NCBI GenBank assembly: GCA_964533045.1
Contig: CAZHKT010000138.1
Span: 1-9,876 of the forward strand
Length of the DNA: 9,876 nt
Source of the DNA: JACQNR01 sp964533045
GTDB lineage: Bacteria; Acidobacteriota; Terriglobia; UBA7540
Reading direction: 5' to 3'
The stretch's first letter is position 1; every line of letters begins with the position of its first letter. The translations under genes were made by a program, and so were the position numbers. A model generated the notes under the pieces. The model worked only from the letters and a program-made list of their open reading frames with translations. It was not told the DNA's origin and ran no database searches. This document shows, piece after piece, positions 1 to 4,264 of this stretch.

Positions 1-1
1 C

Positions 2-568
2 ATCATCGGGTTTCGCGGCGACAAGCAGCGGGGCCTCGCGGCCATGGAGCGCGCGGCGCGGGAAGGAAAGTACTCGCGCATCGAGGCGCAGCAGTTTCTC
101 GCCATCTTCTATTTCCGCGAAAAACGCTACGACGAGGCCCTCGCCATCATGCAGCAGGTCGCGCGCGACTTCCCCCGGAATTTTGTGGTGCTTCAGCACC
201 TGGCGCGCACCTACAAGACCCAGGGCAAGTGGCAAAAGGCGGCGGAGACCTACGACCTCATGCTCTCGCGGTACCGCTCGGGCGCGCCCGGCTACGAGAA
301 ATTGCCCCTGGCCAAGGTCCTCTACCAGGCCGGGGAGGCCTACGCCAAAGCGGGTGACTTCCCGCGCGCCCGGCAGCTTTACGCGGAAGCGGAAAAAGCC
401 CCCGGCGACAGCATCTTCGTTTTTCGCGCCGCGCTCGCCGTCGCCCACGAAGACCAGCAGATGAATCGCATCGAGGAGGCCCGCCGCCGCTTCCAGCGCG
501 TCGCTAGCGCCGTGCCCTGGAGCGAGGAGGGTAAGGCCGCCCAGGACGGCCTCAGAAAACTCCATTGA
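2..568 (+). CDS. TPR-repeat protein, 3' part (5' end outside the window)
   Basis: The frame is open from the window edge, so the first ATG at 44 is probably internal; 188 codons are visible before the TGA at 566-568. The visible part is almost entirely helical tetratricopeptide-like repeats. Counting from the edge, they lie near residues 28-60, 61-93, 103-134 and 139-172, with the usual Ala/Gly-Tyr spacing (LAIFYFREKRYDEAL, LARTYKTQGKWQKAA, AGEAYAKAGDFPRAR). TPR arrays bind proteins, so this may be a scaffold or assembly factor, but no partner or catalytic domain is visible. The part seen has no membrane segment; any signal peptide would be upstream. It converges with the HAD gene on the other strand. 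The family is clear and the specific role is unknown. Confidence 0.85.
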   Translation: MIGFRGDKQRGLAAMERAAREGKYSRIEAQQFLAIFYFREKRYDEALAIMQQVARDFPRNFVVLQHLARTYKTQGKWQKAAETYDLMLSRYRSGAPGYEKLPLAKVLYQAGEAYAKAGDFPRARQLYAEAEKAPGDSIFVFRAALAVAHEDQQMNRIEEARRRFQRVASAVPWSEEGKAAQDGLRKLH

Positions 569-613
569 TCACGCCTTTGCTGGCACCGGCGGCGCCCTCA
601 ACGCCGCTCTTGC

Positions 614-667
614 GTAGCGTCGGCCTTCAGGCCGACACCATGCTGGCGACCTGAAGGTCGCCGCTAC
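614..667. repeat. REP-like double stem-loop element, copy 1
   Basis: The outer arms GTAGC (614-618) and GCTAC (663-667) are complementary and enclose two perfect hairpins. The first has 8-bp arms at 619-626 and 629-636 around TC; the second has 8-bp arms at 645-652 and 655-662 around GA. The whole can fold as a small cloverleaf. Copy 2 at 2036-2086 has the same plan, including the shared ATGCTGG in the joint between hairpins. The element lies between two convergent genes, where it may act as a two-way transcription or mRNA-end barrier (inference). Its right arm supplies the stop codon of the HAD gene. The layout resembles REP/BIME elements mobilised by RAYT transposases, though none is visible here. 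Confidence 0.8.
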
Positions 668-1554
668 TTCTTCCACGGCGGCGTCTCGGGCAGGAGCTTC
701 TCGAACTCCGCGAGGCGCGTGGCTTCGTAGTGGCCGGCATAGGTTCCGTTAAAGAACCGATCCGCAGCTTCCCGGTAGAATCGCTCCCACGATTCCTCCT
801 CGTGGCCGGGATTGATCGGATAGAAGAGCGCCCCGTTGGCCTTGGCGGCGGCGCAGTCGCCCGGCGCGTCGCCGATCATCAGCACGTGATCCGGGGCGTA
901 CCGCCCCGCACCCGCGGCCAGTTTCAGATGCTCCTTCTTGCTGCCCATTTCCTGCCCGGCGATCACGGCGGCGTATTGGGCGATGTCGTGCTCGGCCCAC
1001 TCGCGCTCCAGGGCTTCGCCCGGGGTCGCGGATACGCAGATAATGTCAGCCCGGCTGCGGATCTTTTCCACGCTCTCACGGAAGAAGGGAAACGGCGGGA
1101 CGCCGCGCACCATCTCCTCCACCGTGCGGTTCGAGGCTTCGCTCCATTCGAGCGTGCGCTGGAGGATCGGGTCGCCGGTTCGGGCGATCTCGGCTTTCAG
1201 CGTGCCATTGCTGAGAACTCCCCCTGCGGCGCACCACGCCTCAAGCGTCGGAACTTCGGGAATCCTGATGCGGCGGCACGGTTCGGGCCATTCGCGTAAT
1301 ACCGCGAGAACTTTGGCCAAGGCCGGAAACCTATTGATTCCTCGCCACTTAGAATAAAGATTTACGAATTCCCAGGCGGCCCGGGCGTACTTCGAAACCG
1401 CCTGCAGATTCCAGTACTTGATGGCGTTGGGGGCGAAGCACTCCTTGTGCTTGATCTCCATGCTGTCGAAGACGCAGCCATCGGAATCAATGCCGATGAA
1501 GAAGTGGTGTTGGGGCCTGAAATTGAGCAGCTTTTCCTGAGGGGACCCTGTCAT
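664..1554 (-). CDS. HAD-superfamily hydrolase (phosphatase-like)
   Basis: From the ATG at 1554 the protein is 296 aa. The four HAD motifs are in order: motif I DSDGCVFD (D23 as nucleophile, D25 as acid/base), motif II VSATP (S175), motif III Lys (K206/K207 in SKKEHLK), and motif IV GDAPGD (D229, D233 for Mg2+). A helical cap of roughly 120 residues lies between motifs I and II. This supports a cytoplasmic Mg2+-dependent phosphohydrolase; the substrate cannot be told. I chose 1554 because GGAGG (1565-1569 on the minus strand) sits 10 nt upstream. A GTG at 1596 would add 14 residues of unlikely sequence and would overlap the TATAAT at 1577-1582. The TAG stop falls inside the REP-like element. 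The gene is divergent from the rimP operon. Confidence 0.85.
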   Translation of the reverse strand: MTGSPQEKLLNFRPQHHFFIGIDSDGCVFDSMEIKHKECFAPNAIKYWNLQAVSKYARAAWEFVNLYSKWRGINRFPALAKVLAVLREWPEPCRRIRIPEVPTLEAWCAAGGVLSNGTLKAEIARTGDPILQRTLEWSEASNRTVEEMVRGVPPFPFFRESVEKIRSRADIICVSATPGEALEREWAEHDIAQYAAVIAGQEMGSKKEHLKLAAGAGRYAPDHVLMIGDAPGDCAAAKANGALFYPINPGHEEESWERFYREAADRFFNGTYAGHYEATRLAEFEKLLPETPPWKK

Positions 1555-1576
1555 GGAACGGCAGCCTCCGCGCGGC

Positions 1577-1582
1577 ATTATA
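1577..1582 (-). promoter_or_regulatory. Possible -10 box for the HAD gene
   Basis: The minus strand reads TATAAT, a perfect sigma70 -10 hexamer in GC-rich surroundings. It would start transcription near 1570, only about 16 nt before the ATG at 1554, leaving the GGAGG at the very 5' end of the mRNA. There is no good -35 at 16-18 bp spacing (candidates read GATGAT or ATGATT), so this call is tentative. Confidence 0.3.
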
Positions 1583-1596
1583 CATGGACGACTCAC

Positions 1597-1936
1597 TTAA
1601 TCATCACCATGCACTTCCCAAATTGCCCCATCCTTTGTGTTCAATAACATCGCGGCTTCGTTCCGAAGACTCTCTGGTTTGTCCAAGGGGGAGCGGGCTA
1701 CGGCGGGCGAGCCCGATGGCTCCTCCACGAGTAGTCTAACACGTGTAGCCTCTACAGTGAAGCGGCGGCATCGGGCGGCCGGCGGGTCGGCAGCGTTCTG
1801 AAGTCGCCACGCCCGGGTCGCCGGAAGGGGGATGGCGAGGGCATGGCGGCCGTGGCCGTCCGCGGGCGGGACCACGGTCGAATCGGGACAGGCGCCCGCG
1901 CCCCGTCAGGCCGACGAACCCGGTGCGGCGTTTTTC
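1597..1936. other. Non-coding stretch between the HAD gene and the rimP promoter
   Basis: I recognise no gene here. Short open frames exist on both strands, but their predicted proteins are Arg/Pro-rich, look like no family and lack convincing ribosome sites. Local structure includes a hairpin with CGGGCT at 1694-1699 pairing AGCCCG at 1710-1715, a small CTTCG/CGAAG hairpin at 1656-1668, and the 8-bp palindrome ACACGTGT at 1739-1746. No tRNA, SRP RNA, RNase P or tmRNA hallmark was found. An uncharacterised small RNA cannot be excluded, because an intrinsic terminator with no upstream gene on the same strand lies at 1986-2007. Confidence 0.5.
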
Positions 1937-1965
1937 TTGCAATTGGAGGCCGTCAGGACTATACT
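1937..1965 (+). promoter_or_regulatory. Sigma70-like promoter upstream of rimP-nusA
   Basis: A -35 box TTGCAA (1937-1942, 4/6 match to TTGACA) and a -10 box TATACT (1960-1965, 5/6 match to TATAAT) are separated by exactly 17 bp, within a locally AT-rich stretch. The predicted start is near 1972, giving a leader of about 165 nt to the rimP start. It is the best + strand promoter I found before rimP. Its closeness to the terminator at 1986-2007 is odd. Confidence 0.5.
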
Positions 1966-1985
1966 TTTAATGGCGAACGCACATG

Positions 1986-2007
1986 GTGGGCGAAAGCCCA
2001 CTTTTTT
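1986..2007 (+). terminator. Intrinsic terminator in the rimP leader (possible attenuator)
   Basis: GTGGGC (1986-1991), a GAAA tetraloop (1992-1995) and GCCCAC (1996-2001) form a perfect 6-bp hairpin followed directly by six T (2002-2007). It works only in the + direction, since the other strand has an A tract. No + strand gene lies within 1,400 bp upstream to be terminated, and the rimP promoter is just before it. It therefore either ends a very short or unseen RNA or acts as an attenuator for rimP-nusA. Confidence 0.75.
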
Positions 2008-2035
2008 GTTGGTGCAGCTTGGCGGGGATTCCGTC

Positions 2036-2086
2036 GTAGCCCCGAGCTTCAGCTCGGCAAAATGCTGGCCTAAAGGCCGGCGCTAC
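2036..2086. repeat. REP-like double stem-loop element, copy 2
   Basis: It has the same architecture as 614-667. Outer arms GTAGC (2036-2040) and GCTAC (2082-2086) enclose a hairpin with 7-bp arms at 2042-2048 and 2051-2057 around TC, and a second with 8-bp arms at 2064-2071 and 2074-2081 around AA (one G.T pair). The first hairpin keeps TTCAG at its top and the joint keeps ATGCTGG, while the stem bases differ from copy 1 with pairing maintained. It lies in the untranslated leader, 52 nt before the rimP ATG. Confidence 0.8.
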
Positions 2087-2138
2087 GCGAAGCCGTGCCA
2101 CGGTCTCCCGTCGAGGCGCTGGGCGGGCTAGTGTGCCA

Positions 2139-2597
2139 ATGGCAGTTGATTTGGAAGCAATCCGGCAGATGGCCGAGCGCGTGGCCGTTTCGGAAGGCCT
2201 GGCGCTGGTGGATGTGGAACTGAAGGGCGCGCGCGCCAACCAGGTCCTGCGGGTGTTCATCGACAAGCCGGGCGGCGTCACCCACGCCGACTGCCAGTTG
2301 GTGAGCGAGCAAATGAGCGCTATGCTGGATGTGGAAGATTTGATTCCGGGGCATTACGTGCTGGAGATTTCCTCGCCCGGCCTCGACCGCGAATTGCGCC
2401 GCGAGAGCGAGTACCGGCATTTCACCGGCCGCCGGGCGCGCCTGGCACTGCGCGAGCCGGTGGGCGCGCAGAAGGTCTTTGAGGGCCGGCTGGCCGGCTG
2501 CGAAGCGGGCCGCGTGCGGCTGGACTTGGGCGAGCAGGGAGTTGCGGAATTCGAGCTTTCGAATATCACGAAAGCCAGGCTGATCGTCGAACTGTAA
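2139..2597 (+). CDS. rimP: Ribosome maturation factor RimP
   Basis: The 152-aa protein has the usual RimP length. The N-terminal alpha/beta domain spans about residues 1-72 (LVDVELKGARANQVLRVFID, then the GGVT turn). It is followed by the family signature YVLEISSPGLDRELR (about 73-87), the EYRHFTGRR segment, and an SH3-like C-terminal domain to residue 152 ending ELSNITKARLIVEL. RimP binds the free 30S subunit and helps mature its S12/S5 region in the cytoplasm. It heads the operon, 78 nt before nusA, as in most bacteria. The start is uncertain: ATG at 2139 is used here, but an in-frame GTG at 2133 adds two residues, and neither has a clear Shine-Dalgarno sequence (only GGGCGGG at 2121-2127). 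Confidence 0.95.
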   Translation: MAVDLEAIRQMAERVAVSEGLALVDVELKGARANQVLRVFIDKPGGVTHADCQLVSEQMSAMLDVEDLIPGHYVLEISSPGLDRELRRESEYRHFTGRRARLALREPVGAQKVFEGRLAGCEAGRVRLDLGEQGVAEFELSNITKARLIVEL

Positions 2598-2614
2598 GTT
2601 GCCGGGATCCGGGA

Positions 2615-2661
2615 CTCGGATTTCGGGTTGGGGACCCGAACCCCGAATGCCCGACCCCGAG
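2615..2661. other. TCGGG-rich inverted repeat in the rimP-nusA gap
   Basis: The gap is built of CCGGG/TCGGG-type units on one side and CCCGAA/CCCCGAG on the other. TTCGGGT (2622-2628) pairs ACCCGAA (2634-2640) around a 5-nt loop, and CTCGG (2615-2619) can close with CCGAG (2657-2661). The folded RNA would end directly before the nusA ribosome site. Similar short TCGGG repeats are common in intergenic DNA of GC-rich acidobacterial genomes, as I recall. A role in nusA translation is only a possibility. Confidence 0.55.
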
Positions 2662-2663
2662 CG

Positions 2664-2670
2664 GGGGGAG
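2664..2670 (+). promoter_or_regulatory. Ribosome binding site deciding the nusA start
   Basis: GGGGGAG at 2664-2670 ends 5 nt before the GTG at 2676, which is the start expected from the NusA family N-terminus (a short Ser/Thr lead-in before LLYQTIDMLSREKG). It argues against upstream in-frame starts at 2628 (TTG) and 2670 (GTG). Confidence 0.75.
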
Positions 2671-2675
2671 TGAGA

Positions 2676-4166
2676 GTGTCAACCAGTCTTCTGTACCAAA
2701 CGATTGACATGCTGAGCCGCGAGAAGGGCATCGACCCGCAAATCATCATTGCCGCGGTTGAGGACGCCATTCTGGTGGCGACGCGGAAGTATTACAAGAG
2801 CAATGAAGACCTCCGCTCGCACTTCGACAAGGAGACGGGCGTGGTTCACGTCCACGCCGTCAAGCGGGTGGTGGAAGAAGTGACCGATCCCAATCTGGAA
2901 ATCAGCGTGGCGGAGGCGCGCCAGCTCAACCCCGACGCGGCGCCGGACATGGAGATTCAGATTCCCAAGAATACGGAAGTTCTGGGGCGCATCGCCGCGC
3001 AGACGGCCAAGCAGGTCATCTTTCAGAAGGTGCGCGAGGCCGAGCGTGACACCGTCTTTGCCGAGTACAACAGCCGCGTCGGCGAGCTGGTGAACTGCAC
3101 GGTGAAGCGCACGGAAGGGCCCGACATCATCGTGGACCTGGGCCGCACCGAAGCCCGGCTGCCGCGGCGCGAGCAGTCGCGCCTGGAAACCTATCAGGTG
3201 GGCGACCGGATCCGCGCCGTCATCACTGCGGTGGACCGCCAGGCGCGCGGGCCGCAGGTGATCGTCTCCCGCGCCGACGCCCAGCTGGTGCAGCGGCTCT
3301 TCGAAATGGAAGTGCCGGAGATCTATGACGGCACGGTGGTGATTCGCTGCATCGCGCGGGAGGCGGGGGAACGCACCAAGGTCGCCGTTTACTCCAAGGA
3401 CCCGGACGTGGATTGCGTGGGCGCCTGCGTCGGCATGAAGGGCATGCGCGTGCAATCCATCGTGCGCGAACTGCGGGGCGAGAAGATCGACATCATTGAA
3501 TACAGCGAGGACCCGGTGGTGTTCGCCGCCAACGCCCTGAGCCCGGCCAAGATCAATCACGTCTCCATCGTGGACGCGGAAGAGAAGCACCTCGAAGTCA
3601 TTGTGGAGGACGCGCAGCTTTCCCTGGCCATCGGCAAGAAAGGCCAGAACGTGCGGTTGGCGGCGAAGCTGCTGGGCTGGCGCATTGACATCAAGAGCGA
3701 GGAAGAGAAGCGGCAGGAGATCGAGTCGCAGATGGCGCAGATGGCGCTGCGCGGCGCGCCCATCACTCACCTGGAGGGCCTGGGTGAGAAGACTCTGGGG
3801 AAACTGCGCGAGCACGGCATCGAGACCGTCGAGCAACTGGCGCAGATGACGCCGGAGGAACTGATTCAGATTCCGGGCATCGGCGAGAAGACGGTGGAGC
3901 GCATCCGTCGCGTGGTGACGGATTACTTCGAAACCGCGCAAGCCGCCGCCGACCAGGCCGCCGCCGACGCCCAGGCCGCGGCGGAAGCCGAAGCTGCCGC
4001 GCAAGCGGCGGCGACGGAAGCCTTCCGGGCCGATTCCGGGCCTGCCATCGAGCCGAGCACGACGGAAGAGCCATCCGCCGCGAGCGCGGAAGTGGAATCG
4101 CCGCCAGCCGCGGCGAGCGAAGCGGGCGAAACGCCCCCATCTGAAGAAAAGGGAGGGACCGAATAA
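2676..4166 (+). CDS. nusA: Transcription termination/antitermination factor NusA
   Basis: NusA binds RNA polymerase at the RNA exit channel and modulates pausing, intrinsic termination and antitermination. From the GTG at 2676 it is 496 aa. The N-terminal polymerase-binding domain comes first (1 to about 125, with REKGIDPQIIIAAVEDAI). Next come an S1 domain (about 133-200, GELVNCTVKRTEGPDIIVDLG), KH1 with its GMKG loop at 253-256, and KH2 with GKKG at 320-323. A helix-hairpin-helix region follows (about 364-415, LEGLGEKTLGKL and IPGIGEKTVERI). The last roughly 75 residues (from about 421) are an Ala/Glu/Pro/Ser-rich acidic tail of low complexity. One helix-hairpin-helix pair is present, not the two acidic repeats of the E. 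coli protein. It is followed by infB after 98 nt, with no ylxR or L7Ae-like gene between. Confidence 0.97.
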   Translation: MSTSLLYQTIDMLSREKGIDPQIIIAAVEDAILVATRKYYKSNEDLRSHFDKETGVVHVHAVKRVVEEVTDPNLEISVAEARQLNPDAAPDMEIQIPKNTEVLGRIAAQTAKQVIFQKVREAERDTVFAEYNSRVGELVNCTVKRTEGPDIIVDLGRTEARLPRREQSRLETYQVGDRIRAVITAVDRQARGPQVIVSRADAQLVQRLFEMEVPEIYDGTVVIRCIAREAGERTKVAVYSKDPDVDCVGACVGMKGMRVQSIVRELRGEKIDIIEYSEDPVVFAANALSPAKINHVSIVDAEEKHLEVIVEDAQLSLAIGKKGQNVRLAAKLLGWRIDIKSEEEKRQEIESQMAQMALRGAPITHLEGLGEKTLGKLREHGIETVEQLAQMTPEELIQIPGIGEKTVERIRRVVTDYFETAQAAADQAAADAQAAAEAEAAAQAAATEAFRADSGPAIEPSTTEEPSAASAEVESPPAAASEAGETPPSEEKGGTE

Positions 4167-4264
4167 TCGAATTTGAGGTGCATGGCACTCGGAAGTTGGG
4201 GCGCACCGACCACGGCCCTTTTCGCCTCGGGCGGAGAGCGGAGCGGGGAGACAAAGCAGAACCG

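Noticed and set aside
730..1299. A 189-codon open frame on the + strand inside the HAD gene
   Set aside because: The minus strand holds all four HAD motifs in order; the + translation shows no domain.
1805..1850. GCCGGAAGGGGG, faintly like the SRP RNA tetraloop region
   Set aside because: The flanking AGG and AGCAG internal-loop signature of SRP RNA is missing and the stems do not pair.
1597..1875. A 92-codon open frame on the minus strand upstream of the HAD gene
   Set aside because: It has Pro/Arg-rich sequence, no recognisable family and no good ribosome site.
1908..1935. GCCG/CGGC hairpin followed by GTTTTT as a second terminator
   Set aside because: The stem is only 4 bp with a 12-nt loop, and the T run more likely belongs to the AT-rich promoter.
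1970..2131. A possible leader peptide reading through the terminator hairpin and ending just before the rimP GTG
   Set aside because: It has no Shine-Dalgarno sequence, its ATG coincides with the predicted transcription start, and its sequence shows no run of one regulatory amino acid.
2679..4004. A 441-codon open frame antisense to nusA
   Set aside because: It mirrors the nusA codons in a GC-rich genome, and its His/Leu/Arg-rich protein resembles no family.
4178..4264. Upstream ATG that would lengthen IF2 by 29 residues
   Set aside because: The added residues are Arg/Gly-rich and unlike the IF2_N domain, which begins exactly at 4265.
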